The notes beneath the pieces are model-generated. The model worked only from the letters and a program-made list of their open reading frames with translations, was not told the DNA's origin and did no database searches. A program made the translations under genes and the position numbers. A DNA stretch of 64,000 nt from Epiperipatus broadwayi (lineage: Eukaryota > Onychophora > Udeonychophora > Euonychophora > Peripatidae), in assembly GCA_028023455.1 (NCBI GenBank), contig JAQFVV010000111.1, forward strand, positions 3,457,443-3,521,442, written 5' to 3'. Shown piece after piece: positions 36,601 through 48,199 of this stretch (the stretch's first letter is position 1; the number at the start of each line of letters is the position of its first letter).

Positions 36601-37230
36601 TTGCTGATTATGATTGCCACCCCTCCAGAAGCTGAATAAAAGAAGGAGTAGTGAAAATATACAAAACTATGTATCATATCAATTATGCATGATTCTGATT
36701 GCAAATGTAATATAGTCTCACTAAGACATAAAATATCAGGTCTATGAGAATGAAACCAATGTGACAAAGCATGCCCTGTCATGAGAATTTAAGCCTTGTA
36801 TATTGACATGTACAATATTAATCATTCTCTGATTTATTTGAATTATTAGCATCCTGACAATCCACTTTAACTTGGAGTTGTCTATTGAAATTCCAGTCAC
36901 TCTTGTAATGGAGGATATCCTTTTCTGAGTCATGATTAACAAGGGAGGAAGATAAACTGAAATCTTCCAGTTGTAATACCTCTTCACAATCATTATGATT
37001 ATACTGATTCTGTAGATATAGTCTTCAAAGAGGTTTCTGTCATGCTTAGATCAATTAGTGTTTCTGAAAGACTAGGGCTTTCGCGTTTTAATTTTTTTGC
37101 CCCAGAAGTATGACCCACATGAGTATTGTTGTAATTTTTAATATTTTTAAGAATTAAAAAAAAAAAAAACATTTGGTCAAGCAAAAAAAAATTATTTACA
37201 TTGAAGGCTCAAATATTAGTTTTTTTTTTT
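33620..37230 (-). pseudogene. L1/Tx1-like LINE (ORF1 end, EN, RT, Zn-finger C-terminus)
   Basis: Minus strand. 37184-36999 may be the end of ORF1. The EN domain (36993-36219) opens INIVHVNIQGLNSHD near 36830 and continues RPDILCLSETILH and SGGVAIIISKN. An RT N-terminal region (36160-35438) contains VPLVKKSEGQNKLDNLRPIS. The RT core (35414-34887) has VQLDFARAFDSDRIDVLL (motif A) and IPQGLPLSALLFTVYVNPLL (motif B); the YMDD box is garbled by a frameshift near 35090. IYLSLFGKVALLNSVILPKI is near 34800, with a following basic region (34795-34517). The end (34539-34135) reads CNQKGHKIDTVCTLCRRFDKSIEHILYQC, a Cys/His C-terminal motif. A polyadenylation-like AATAAA lies near 33645 and the tail by 33620. 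Frameshifts and stops make it non-functional. The post-RT region favours the L1/Tx1 group; the exact clade is uncertain. Confidence 0.8.
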
Positions 37231-38637
37231 CGATACCCAATATTTTATAATTATTAAAGTTTCATTAATTTTAATAGTTTTATAATTATTTTAATATTAA
37301 TTATTATAAAAACTATTTAAATTTTATTATAAACATTATTCAACTAAAAGTTACATATCTGAGAAATTACACAAATATTTAAAATCTCAATTTACTTTTG
37401 TTTAAAACATCTGACAAAGATTAAATAGATTAACATATGTAGAAACTTATGTAAACAAACTTAGAAAGAAATAACCTCCAATCATACTGCATGAAATATC
37501 CATTACTCAGTCACTTTACTACATTAAAACTTTTCAATCATTCTAAAATAAATAAACATTTCAAGAATAATGTCTTTCATCAGCTACTTAAGATGCCATC
37601 ACTTAAGCAATATGGTTGAAGCTTATATTTTCATAATGAGATATGCATTTCAGTAGCTTGGAACAAGTATAACAATTAATGGATAAAATTTACTGCTTTA
37701 ACAGAAGCAATATATAATATGTCATAAAGATTTTATTTTTTAATGTAAAAACTCAAATACAGTTTAAAGAGTGACAACCACAAACTGAATTTACTTGAAA
37801 ATATTCAATTACCCAATAATTTATCGATAATCAATAAAGCCCTGTAGAAAAGATAGTATAAAAAATTAAATATATTTAAAATGCTGAAAATAAGTCAATA
37901 TGAAGTTCAGTTTGTAAACATAATTGTCTGTATTTAATCCAGTGTGGATTGCTCTTGCATGTGAAATTATAAACTAAGTTTTTTTATTTCTTTTGAGTTA
38001 ATTAGAATAAAACAAATAAAACAAGTGACAATAATAGTCTATAGAATTATATAATTGATAACTTTTAGTTGATAAGAGAATTGTAACTTATAATATTTTG
38101 CAATATAATTGTTAAGGCATCAGTATATCATAATCTCAATATGAGATTCAGATCTGGTAAAAGTTTAATTTTTTTTTCTTCAAATTACAAGCAATTTTAG
38201 AATTTGTTTTTCAAATAGCTAGCACATAACCAAGTCAGCTATATTTTTAATTATTGATTAGGAAATGAACCATTATATATTTTTAGCCAATGTGTAAAAC
38301 AAACAAGAAAGAAAGTCAAATTCTTACTATGTTTTTTATCTAGACATTTATTAAATTATGATGATTGCATATGTTTTCACTGTTTTTATTTAAATAGATA
38401 TTGGGCAGATCATCTTCTCAGATGTATTTTTGAAAGCTGATTTTTAATGATTTTTGTAGCTTTAATGTATAGATTTATTTGTTACACTGCAATCTCATAA
38501 GCATTAACATAAGAATATTTTTTTGTTGAATTGAACATTTAAATAGCTTTAGTGAATTGTAAAAAACAGATTGAGATAAACCACACAGGATAGTGGTATT
38601 TTCATGAAGGTTTGTGATGATGGTGTTTTAGTTGTAT
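37231..38637. other. AT-rich non-coding
   Basis: No recognised feature before the hairpin element at 38638. Confidence 0.5.
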
Positions 38638-38991
38638 TTATATATTGGACTATTTCCATCATCTAATATGTGTATTGAATGTCTTTAGAAAAATTTAACT
38701 TTATTTAAATATTTCAAATGCATTCAACTGTTAGTAATAGCGCACCAAACAGATTAGTATATGCCCATGGCCTACAGCAATCAGAGTTCCCAGGCAGTCA
38801 GCCATCCAAGTACTAACTGAGCCTAATATTGCTTAATTGAAGTGATTGGATAAAAACCAGTGTGTTGGTACTAACCTGTTTAATGTGTTATTACTAGCAG
38901 TTGAATGTATTTGGAATATTTAAATAAAGTTAAATTTTTCTAAAGACATTCAATACTCATATTAGATGATGGAAATAGTCCAATATATAAT
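38638..38991. mobile_element. Long-TIR hairpin element with a 5S-rRNA-derived core
   Basis: 38638-38754 and 38875-38991 are imperfect inverted repeats of about 115 bp (over 90% by eye; for example 'tatttccatcatctaatatg' against its complement near 38960). They flank a core of about 105 bp that is an antisense 5S-rRNA-like sequence. A partial second copy of the arm, running into the core start, is at 7745-7870, so this is a dispersed family. No protein is encoded. Either a MITE captured a 5S copy, or a 5S-derived (SINE3-like) element became palindromic. Confidence 0.7.
38767..38872 (-). pseudogene. 5S rRNA pseudogene / 5S-derived core
   Basis: On the minus strand the segment contains 'ttagtacttggatgg' followed by GACTGCCTGGGAA and ends in GCTGTAGGC, matching the 3' two-thirds of eukaryotic 5S rRNA, including the internal control region area (AATTAAGCAATATTAGGC against AGCTAAGCAGCGTCGGGC). 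The first ~45 nt are strongly diverged and box A is damaged, so it is not a functional 5S gene. Confidence 0.8.
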
Positions 38992-39396
38992 TACAAGGAT
39001 AGTTGTAGATTTTATTACATATTCAGAAAGTGCTAGCAATTTTCTTAATCATAAAACCTGCTTCCAGAAGATAAATAAATGTTAAAACAAAAACAGAAAT
39101 GCTTTTTAAAAAAAGTGCTTATAAAACTGCAACTAATTGTCTGTTTACAGCAATAAAATATTAACGCAATAATAATTATAACAATCTCTAATTGGATGTT
39201 AAGTGTTAGCCTTCAGAAAGTAGAATTATTGAAAATTATTTGAGTAAAAGAAAATTATATATACTGTATATATAAACCTTACTGAAATAAAATAGTGTTG
39301 TAAATTTTAAAAAAATCTACTTGTGTTATATAAAATATGTGTTATATATGAAACATTGCACTTTTTAAAAATAACTAGTTTAATGTTCAGTTTCAG
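38992..39396. other. AT-rich non-coding
   Basis: No recognised feature before the candidate microexon. Confidence 0.4.
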
Positions 39397-39444
39397 AAAG
39401 TGGGTGTTGGTCAAAAAGATGTCAGAGGTGCTGCAGCTGTCAAA
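39397..39444 (+). other. Candidate 48-nt microexon
   Basis: A 48-nt block much richer in GC than its surroundings is bounded by TTTCAG upstream and GTACGT downstream, a good acceptor and donor. Its length is a multiple of three. One frame reads KVGVGQKDVRGAAAVK; all three forward frames are open, so the true frame is unknown. The pyrimidine tract is weak. I do not recognise the peptide and no flanking exon was found. It could also be a chance island. Confidence 0.3.
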
Positions 39445-40228
39445 GTACGTAAATATAATATTTAAATAACATAATTAGTAATTAAATAAATGGACAGCTT
39501 AATAATCACTTTTGTTTTTGAATGATTTGATGGGTGTTTAGTGCTAAAAAATTACTTTAAGTACTAATTTAGTAATTTACATTTACTATAAATAATTTAT
39601 ATGAAAACCATTACTTTTCTTATGTGTATATGTTATAGTAAACTAATATATTTTTATTTTAGCTCTTTATAAAAAATAATTTTTGTAATGATTTATGTAT
39701 ATACCATTCAATTATTATTATAATTTTTGAATATTAAACAAGTATTTTAAATAATGAGTATTTATTTCTCTTCTCTCGATTCTAGTAAAAATGTCGTTTT
39801 TAATATTAATTTTTCCTCAACAAAGTCAAGTTATAGTTTTATTCACAAAACTACTTTTTATGAATTAGTACATTTTTACACCATTTATAGTCATTATTTT
39901 TGTGTTAATTCTGCTAGTGAATGTTGTTATATATTTATATTTTATATATGTATATATAATCACATCAATCTAAGATATACATTTAAGGACAAATGCTGCC
40001 TAAAATTGTAAATTATAATTCAATGTAAATAACACATACAACATGTATATTAACAAAAGATTGTTTAATTGGAATTATATTTTAAAATCTAAATTATAAG
40101 CAGGCAAAATCACTTTCTTTCTCTCTTTTAAAATTATAAATAGACAGTAAATCAGATACTATAATATAAGATTGAATAATTAAATAATCTAAGAAATATG
40201 TAAATACTCATTTCTCTTGTTATAAACA
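39445..40228. other. AT-rich non-coding
   Basis: No recognised feature. Confidence 0.4.
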
Positions 40229-40960
40229 ATGGCTGATACACCATCTATTTCTAAACTTAGATGGAGAAAAGCAAAATGGTTTATTTTACTATCTACTTGT
40301 AAATTAAATTCTATAATAATATGTAACATAGCTGTTTTTTATGTGCTAGGTTCAAAATGTCAGTTTAATGTTATGTATTTATTACATTTAATATATATGG
40401 TACCTCATAAAAAACGGCATATTCAGAGAAAAGTAATATGGAGGAATTTGTATCAGTAATTATGCTTTAGTTAATAAAATATGCAAGTCATCAAACTTAC
40501 TAATAATCATGTCTATGCAATTAAAGTAAAGGAAGGAAAAGATTTAAAAAATATATCTTTTGGGAATTTTTTATATTAAATAGAGTAAAGGTGAAGATAA
40601 CGTTTTACTGATTAACATATCTCACAATCAAATATACCTAGAAGACCTAATTATTAAAGTTATTAAAAAAGTGGATGTTTTTAAAAAGGTTTGATTACAT
40701 GATCTCTATGCAGATGATAGATTTGTACATCAAATACTGACCATATGCTTCAAAATGCAAAAAACAATTAAAACATACAGAAATAGTAGTTCCAAGATAG
40801 TAAAAGCAATTATAAAAGAAGAAAATAAGCTAAACCAAGAATTGATTGAAACAAATCTAAGCTTTAAACAGGGATAGTAATAAATCCAAATGAATTTGAA
40901 AAGATCCAAAGCCAACATAGATCAAAAATATGCACCAAAAAATAGTTGCTAAAATAAATG
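40229..40960 (+). other. Possible decayed coding sequence, unrecognised
   Basis: A 76-codon ORF (40229-40459, starting MADTPSISKLRWRKAKW) is followed in other frames by open runs such as VKEGKDLKNISFGNF near 40525. Some later frames read like a mobile-element remnant, but no domain can be named. It lies upstream of the PLE copy at 41280 and outside its terminal repeats. Confidence 0.25.
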
Positions 40961-42223
40961 CTATGTTGTTTAGGTAAATGAATTGTATTTTTGAATAAGT
41001 AGCAAAAATAATTAAATCTCAGACTCATAATAATATAATCATAAGACTTATTTTCTATTATTCATAAGTGGCAGTTCACTGACTTCTATCAGAATTTTTT
41101 GTTAAATCTATTTAATTATAAGTGTTGAACATTTCTCTCATATAGATTAACAATTTGTTGAGAATTATATATGGATTTAATTTATTCATTATGTTATTAA
41201 TAATTCTTAATAAGATTGTAACACACACACATACACACATATATATATATAACAATAAAAATAATAAATATAATGGTAATTAACTATTATATACAATCTT
41301 TCAATCTGCAGATAACTATTATATACAGACTTTCAATCTACAGAAGTACTTTCAGTTAATTCCTTAACCTCCTCAATTTGTCAGATAAAAAGATGCATTT
41401 GATTCAGAAATATGTTTTAATTCATAGAGATATTGTTGTTAGTAATTAGAATAATTATAATTTACAATTAATGGCAGCTGTTTAAAATTCATTTAAAATG
41501 ATTCCTTGTGATAATCATATTGCTGATGAAATTATAAAGAAAATTAATTGTCATAAACTTAACCATGAAAATTCATGGGTACTGGCTATTTCAGATTTTA
41601 AACAGAAGCATAAAACTGATAATATGATTTGTTTGAAATAAGATAAAAAATGTGGATGTGTTTAATAATAAAATGTTAATATAATAAGAAAGTTAAAAGT
41701 GCAAATGGATAAATTTGGGTTCTTTTTGATTGAAGAATATAATATGGATGGTCAGAAAATAAAATCTATTATCAATATTTTTAAAAAAGCTAAAAATGAA
41801 GTCATAAGTAATAATGCATACAATAAGATATATATCATTCCTACACTATATGTCATAGTATTTTTGCAAATACAAAATTACATAAATAAGATAATCTTGT
41901 GTTAATTATAATTGATTTTGGTGATTCATTTATATATCAGATTTCTAAATATATTGTTAAACTGTTAAAAGAGATTTTATGATTTGGGGAAAATACTATT
42001 GCTTCACCTTTTGATGTTGTAGATCAAATTAAAAAGAAGTGATTGATGAGAGTGATGTTATTGCTTCATTAAATGTGACAGAAATGTATGATTCTATTTA
42101 TAGAATGAATTAAAACAAGCAAAACTCTCAATACAGTAGTGCCACTTAGTACAAGCCAGAGTAATCAATGAATGCCAGAAGGTTTGTGCATAAAATTCTT
42201 ATCTAATGCCTACTCATCCAATA

Positions 42224-42265
42224 TCACCAGACTAGGTTCTAGCTTGTAGCTTTCATCAGTGAGGG
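42224..42265 (-). ncRNA. Hammerhead-like motif, left of foldback centre
   Basis: Minus strand: CCCTCA, CTGATGA (42253-42259), stem II AGC/GCT with loop TACAA, GAAC (one base off GAAAC), then CTAGTC with the GTC triplet, then TGGTGA forming helix I. Stem II preserves pairing relative to GGC/GCC at 32491-32501. Core substitution suggests reduced or lost activity. Confidence 0.5.
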
Positions 42266-42288
42266 CACCTAGATCTCAGATCCAAGAT

Positions 42289-42325
42289 TTCTTACTGATG
42301 AAAGCCACAAGCTAGAAACTAGAGT
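42289..42325 (+). ncRNA. Truncated hammerhead-like motif, right of foldback centre
   Basis: CTGATGA (42295-42301), stem II AGC/GCT with loop CACAA, GAAAC (42315-42319), TAG, then AGTAGG. The GTC cleavage site and downstream helix I strand are missing by deletion relative to the 32-kb copy. Confidence 0.45.
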
Positions 42326-43754
42326 AGGCACTAGATAGGGATTTTATGGGCAAGCTTTCTGACATACATTGATTATGCTGGCTTGCTCTGAGTGGCACTA
42401 CTGTATGGAGAGTTTGCCTGTTTTGATAACAGTTATGAGCAAGCATAAGAAATGGTGATCATGTGATGACAGAGTGGATTCCATGAAAATAATTGAACAT
42501 ATATTAATAAGTAAAGGTGTTTGTAAATATGATATAAAATTTATTATTGACAATTTAAAATTTTTTGATGATGTGCTTCTTTGGAAGGTGGATATTATAA
42601 AATGTCTAAAGGGTGGCCTATGAGTCTGCTTATTATTGCACAAGTTTGCAATTTTATTTTGTCTACATATGAAAGTAGTATTTTAGATATGTGTATTTTT
42701 AAACATATTAAAATTTACAAAAGGTATTTTGATGATGTTTTTTGTTTTCTGAAATACCAATACTATAAATTGGTTTATATAGGAGTTAAATAATTTGAAT
42801 GGCTTAAAGTGGACTATTGGAAAGGAACAGGACAAAAGTATTAAATATTTGGATTTATTTCTTACAAGAGATAATAATCTGTTAAGCTATAAATTAATAA
42901 TCAAAACATTGCAAAAAAGGGGATATATAAATTTTAAATCAACAGTACCAATTGTGCATAAGATTGACAAGATTTAGATCTTTTTGTTTTGTAATAAAAA
43001 ATTATGTTAAAAAATATAGAGATATTTGCCAAGGAATTACTTGGAGTTTGTTACAAGATTGAACAAATTAGCAATGATTTATGTCAATTTTAAAAAAGTT
43101 ATACTGATTTAAGGAAGTTGAAGATTGATAATAAAAAATGGATATCTTTTCCATATATTTCAAATGATCAAGTGAAATTTTTTAAGGATATATATATTAG
43201 ATGTATTTTTACAAATAATGTTAATAAGTTAATGAATAATTCTAAGTGTCATCATTGTCAAGCAAAAAAGTAATGCTGTGTATCAAATTTTTGCAGATGT
43301 ATATTAACATATAGGTGAACCAAGGTGTAGTACTAAGAAAAGACTAAAGGAGCATGAATTATTACACAAGCATGGGAAAAGTAAACATACTAATGATTTA
43401 ATGACTACTTCAATTTCTTGGATCATGAAAGGATGTGTAAAAATAAATTGAAGTTTAATCTTGAAAGTGTTAAGATTCTTCATGAAGAGAGAAACCATAA
43501 AAAAAAATTAAGGAAGCAATTTTAATAAATAGAAATAAAATGAATATAATTAATAGACAAGCTGCTAACATTAAAATCCAGGATTCATGGGATTTGAGTT
43601 GATGACATTTGCTTCCATTATGTTTTCTGAATTTAATGGCAGTTGAGAATTAAGGAATTAACCAAAAGTATTTCTGTGAATTGAAAGACAATATAATAAT
43701 TAATTATGATTATATTTATTGTTTTTATTGTTATTACAATAGTTTTTAATTAAT

Positions 43755-43768
43755 AGACATTTTATTTG

Positions 43769-43809
<41 letters not shown>

Positions 43810-43821
43810 AATAAAATGTCT
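43755..43821. repeat. Hairpin with (AT)n loop
   Basis: AGACATTTTATTTGTA (43755-43770) and its exact inverse TACAAATAAAATGTCT (43806-43821) flank an AT dinucleotide tract. It lies 15 bp outside the LTR-like element that begins at 43837. Confidence 0.85.
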
Positions 43822-43836
43822 ATATATTAAATATAT

Positions 43837-46532
43837 TGAAACAGTAAGGTCTGCTTTGCAGATCTTCGTTTCACCTTTTCTCATCTACTTTCTACCCTCA
43901 TACCTTAGTTTGAACCCCAATCTATCGTAGTGTGTCTGCAATACACTTATATACCGAAAATCCCGCCTAATTTTAAACCACGAGCACAATGCTCGTATGA
44001 TATATATAACTTATTCCCAAATAAAATAAAATATTATGAATTATGTATTTGTTCACATAATTTACATTTATTAAAAAGTAAGTTATATAAGTCATAATTG
44101 CGCACACACTATGATATCCATTTTAAAACATATCAAAATTATAAATTGTTAAAGTTATTTTGTTTGAATCTATTTACAAATATATTACCATCGTAATATA
44201 TTGTGATTTAAAATAAAATTCATTTAGTAAATATTCGTTGTAAATAGATTCAAATATTGCAATTTAAAAAGTAAAATCATTTTCTTTAATTTAATAAAAG
44301 TTATTCCAAATATTTCTGTTAAAATAAATGAGGGACAATAGTTTAATTAGTAAATGTTGTATAAGTTTATCTAAAAACAGCAGATGTCCACTTAAGGTTT
44401 TCTTTAATTAATAACAGTAATTTTTAACTAAATCTAGTTTGTAATTCGAATGTCGACAGGGAAATTAACAAAAGAAATTAATTAATGTTGAATTCCTTTA
44501 GACATTCCGATGATTTAATTACAGCTGATAAGTCCGATATTTTTGTAATGCTCCAGGGCAGTTCTATTGTTAAATTCCACTATAAAAAGGAGGTTTTTCT
44601 TTTGTTCTCCAGTTAGTTCATTGTTTTCTATTCTAATGTGTCTAAGAGAAATCATTCTGTGTTCTATTCTAATAATTTGCTAACCTTGACATGTCCGAGT
44701 AGAGGCGATAAGATGGCTATGTCCCCTCGGAATAGCCAGCCGCTGCTCCATACCATCGGAAGTTATGACACGGACCCTGTAACTGCTGCTGCCACTGCCA
44801 AAATATGAACATTCCAGATTTTGCTGCTGAATTATAAAACTTGCCGAACATCTACCTGCAAATGCGTCTCCAGAGGTAACCTAAATTAACCCAAGAGCTC
44901 TTGTGATACCTAACTAACATGCTATAGCTATTTAAAATTGTTTTTCTTATATTTCACATAACTTCATTATGTATTTCTTTAATGTGTTTAAATATACTCA
45001 ACATTTTGCTCTATCCTTGGGTTAATATTTTCTATTTATAAAGCTTTCTTTTATTTTATTATGATAATGTGTCAGAATCGTCTTTGACCGAGTGAACTAT
45101 TCCCTCTATTGAAAGTAAGATGCCGCTATTAAGGCATATTTTAAGTTTATAAGTTTCCAATTTTATTATCTTGCAAATCACTTGTTCAAGGGCGATTCTT
45201 TTCTTTAATATAATATAATCACATCATTTAAAATCTACATGTTATTGATTTTAATCTAATATAAGAGTATGTGCGAAGTCAATGATTAAATATGTCCCTT
45301 AATGCATGATTGCGTATATCAATCTATACTTACTTTTCAAACCCGCAAGCATGCATTTTCCTATTTTAATTACCGTGTTCTACTTTAATTACAAAGTTCA
45401 TCATTGACGTCGAGAATGTGCGGACCCTTTTAAATGAATTTTGGGGAATTTGATTGGGCATTTCTCTTAATCCAAGTAAAACCCATTCAGTATGTTTTAT
45501 GTACACTCGTCTCATATTGCTGGTAAATGAATTGGTTGTTGAGACCACTTTGTTTTATTTTCCAAGGATTCTTTACACGGCTAAGGCCGTTCTCTCCACG
45601 CTTGCAGTTTCCAGGTAGAGGGTGTCCCAAATGACACCCCTGGGAATTAAACACAATCGTCACACAGTCGCTAAGTTTCGGCTGTTCATCAAAATACTTT
45701 CCTACGGGTTAGCGGCGAGACACCCTCCGTAATCATTCCGGATATTCGATATTGTTTTATTTTATATTTATTTTACAAAGCATCCGTGACTTAAACGTGT
45801 CACACCCTCCAACTTTAATAAATTAATTATCAGCAATACTGATCTCCCAATGCAACTCTATTATTATTATTCTCAAATAAATGCTTTGATCCCATTCCCA
45901 CTTTGTTGCTTAGTAAGCTTTAGTCCGTGCTATTTTTGAAATCAATAAACATTTTAGAACACTTAATTTTCAAATATTTTCTTACACTTGTCTAATTACT
46001 CAAAGCACCTTGCACATGTTCCTATCTTGTCAAGCACATTATCGTAATGCTATTAGCCCGAGGAATAGAATATATCACTTTGCTTTATAACCTTTTGTCA
46101 TTTATTGAAATATAATGCCAACAATTATTTAATACGCGTCCCTGTCTCATATAAGCAGACAGTGGCTTTATATATATATTTATATAAATAAATTGTGTGA
46201 AATTATTTAAAACTAAATTTGATCTCTTATTTTATTTGATTCCTATCACTGTCTCAGTCTATATATATATATTTTCTGCATTTCTTTTGTAAATCCATAG
46301 ACGTTAATTAGCCACCCAAACTTCTTTTAGTATAGAGTCTTTTGTTTTTCCCTGACCACCAGGCACCGGTCAAAGGTTATGCTAGTAGTGGCACCAGATG
46401 CGTTATCATGTAGATGGCGCTGTGAAATTTGGGCTTTAGATTCGAACTTAGTATATCTAGAAGGCAACCCCTCCTAGAATGTTCAGTTTCATGTCTGGGG
46501 TTTTAGCGAGATAGACGATTCTGACCATTACA
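43837..46532 (-). mobile_element. LTR-like element, 2.70 kb, minus orientation
   Basis: Read on the minus strand it starts TGTAATGGTC (ending at 46532) and finishes CTGTTTCA (43837). ATATAT flanks both ends, compatible with a short target duplication. It is highly similar over its whole length, by eye, to 49143-51901 in the opposite orientation. Matching blocks include a GTAAGGTCTGCTTTGCAG end block, GTGCTTGACAAGATAGGAAC, and a CCGAGGGGACATAGCCATCTT block. It has no gag or pol frame. Several GC-rich blocks and a CAG-type stretch lie in the 3' third. I infer a solo LTR or terminal repeat of a large LTR retrotransposon. Confidence 0.72.
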
Positions 46533-47097
46533 ATATATATATATATGCAAAATGCTAATTAAAATCTATGTAAAATATCTATATAAAATATTTGAAATAC
46601 CAATATAAATGCATAAATAATAACTATCTCAAGATTACAGCATCCATGTCATTCTAAATAGCATCTAACAATTAAAATTGTAAAAAAACAAACAATAAAT
46701 GACCGACTTTCCATAATTTATGTATTATAAACATCATAAGGTGGCTATAGCTATTATTTTTTTTATATTAATATATTGAATATTGTAAAGTTTATACCAG
46801 AATTTTTTTTGTATTATATTTATTTTATCTGTTTATTTATTGTAATTATATTTATTTTACCTGTTTATATATTGTAACCATATATGTCAAATGTAACACT
46901 TTATATAGTGTGTGTGCATAAAAATATATATAAAGTTGAAAGAAAAAGAAGAAAAAAACACAGTCAAAACATTTTATAGATATTTGCTATGTTTATTTTG
47001 TTGAACTCTCATTTTGAATTTAAAAACATGTATGTTTTATTTTTAAAAATCTTTTAATTAATGCATGTATACAATTCTCTATCTAAGTAAAAACATG
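46533..47097. other. AT-rich spacer
   Basis: Contains a two-copy repeat of about 32 bp near 46815-46880 (ATATTTATTTTA.CTGTTTAT). Otherwise nothing is recognised. Confidence 0.5.
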
Positions 47098-47099
47098 TA

Positions 47100-48047
47100 C
47101 ACCTGGGTCTCTTTTTATGTGGATTTATTTAACGCGATTTTGAAGTTACGCGATTCACGTTTCTCCGGAAGTCGAACTCCAATAATGCGCAATTACTTTA
47201 AATAATAAATTTCACATATATTGAAAGTAATAGCACATTATTGGAATTTGACTTTCATCTTAGTAATTTCAATATTTTTAGTGCTTTATAATAGTAAGAT
47301 TTTATGCAATAATGAAATTAAAATCATGATTTTCACATTTTATGTATACACACATTAAATTTTACAAGATTATAATGTAAATTTGTTCAAACATTGCGCG
47401 TGTTAATTTTGCATTTTAAATCACATTCTGTTTTTGCTTTTTAAAAAAGAATGTAATCAATTATTAATCATTTAATGTCTGCAAGTTTATTTTTAAAAGG
47501 TGAGTAATAGCAGTGGGCACAATTAAAATTGAAAATTAAAAAATTAAAGACAAAAATAAGATTTTAATTTTTAGTTCTTAGATTAATTACTAATTATGTT
47601 GTCACCAGAAAACCATTAATGCAAGGTGAGAGTTATGTTGGTGCTAGTTCTATTTCCTCTTGGGAAGATTCTGATTTTTTATCAGTTTGCAAACGAACCT
47701 GTTTATTGGCAAATAGTGATAATAATTAAAACGTGTATAAAAAATGTAAATTATGCATAAAAATATATTGTTTTGAATAAAATTAAATATTATAGTTTAA
47801 AAAAGTTTGTCTTGTATCAATTTTTTTCAAATTTGAAATTTTTTATTAGTCATATTTTATTTCCTTATTTTTTTTTTTGCACGAATTTTAAAGTAATTTT
47901 ACATTGCTGCTTTGCTTTAATGCAATTTTTGAAAAATCACAGTCCATATCCCCCCTTTTTCAAGGTAAGTTACGTCTATTTTTGCACGATTTCATTTGCG
48001 CATGTTTTCTGAGGAACCTATCTATCGCGTAAAACGAGACCCAGGTG
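47100..48047. mobile_element. pogo/Tigger-like TIR element relic, 948 bp
   Basis: Terminal inverted repeats CACCTGGGTCTC (47100-47111) and GAGACCCAGGTG (48036-48047) are perfect over 12 bp. Imperfect similarity continues, including a right end reading inward CACCTGGGTCTCGTTTTACG with a further GCGAT word. TA lies immediately outside both ends (47098-47099 and 48048-48049), the target duplication of Tc1/mariner-superfamily elements. The pattern 'C..C.GG.CTCGTTTTA.GCG' recalls Tigger ends. No transposase is seen, so it is a non-autonomous or deleted copy. Confidence 0.6.
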
Positions 48048-48199
48048 TATATCATATCTTTGGTAAAATTTCAAAGTAGCTTTTGAAAGGATTAGTGATA
48101 TTTTTGAAAAGATAAGAAAAACACTGTTTTTAATTAAATGTGTTGACTAAAAGATTATTTTAGTTTGGATAGGAAATTTTTTGAAGACCTGTCTGGTTT

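Larger units (their letters stand above)
42114..42472. mobile_element. Hammerhead-bearing foldback element inserted in a PLE RT
   Basis: Same family as 32137-32630, in reverse orientation. It starts AAAACAAGCAAAACTCTC, has the GCCAGAAGG and CATCCAATATCACCAG blocks, then the inverted arm ending GAGAGTTTGCCTGTTTT and the asymmetric tail GATAACAGTTATGAGCAAGC to ATGATGAC-like sequence near 42472. It separates RT motif A from motif B of the PLE, so it inserted after that PLE. Two hammerhead motifs, one per strand, lie at its centre. Confidence 0.75.
41280..43710 (+). pseudogene. Second Penelope-like element, with inverted termini, split by an insertion
   Basis: SLNVTEMYDSIYRMN (42070-42113; RT motif A region) ends where a foldback element begins. 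RT resumes with ISKGVCKYDIKFIIDNL near 42510, SKGWPMSLLIIAQVCNFILS (motif B, 42605-42665), YKRYFDDVFCFLK (motif C with an intact Asp pair, 42718-42756) and KYLDLFLTRDNN (42843-42878). Near 43240-43500 a GIY-YIG endonuclease reads CVYQIF, YIGEPRCSTKKRLKEHELL and HTNDLM. The 5' end 41282-41365 (CTTTCAATCTACAGAAGTAC then TTCAGTTAATTCCTTAA) is the inverse of 43640-43705, so the copy has inverted terminal segments, one known arrangement of PLE terminal repeats. Stops make it defective. Confidence 0.75.
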
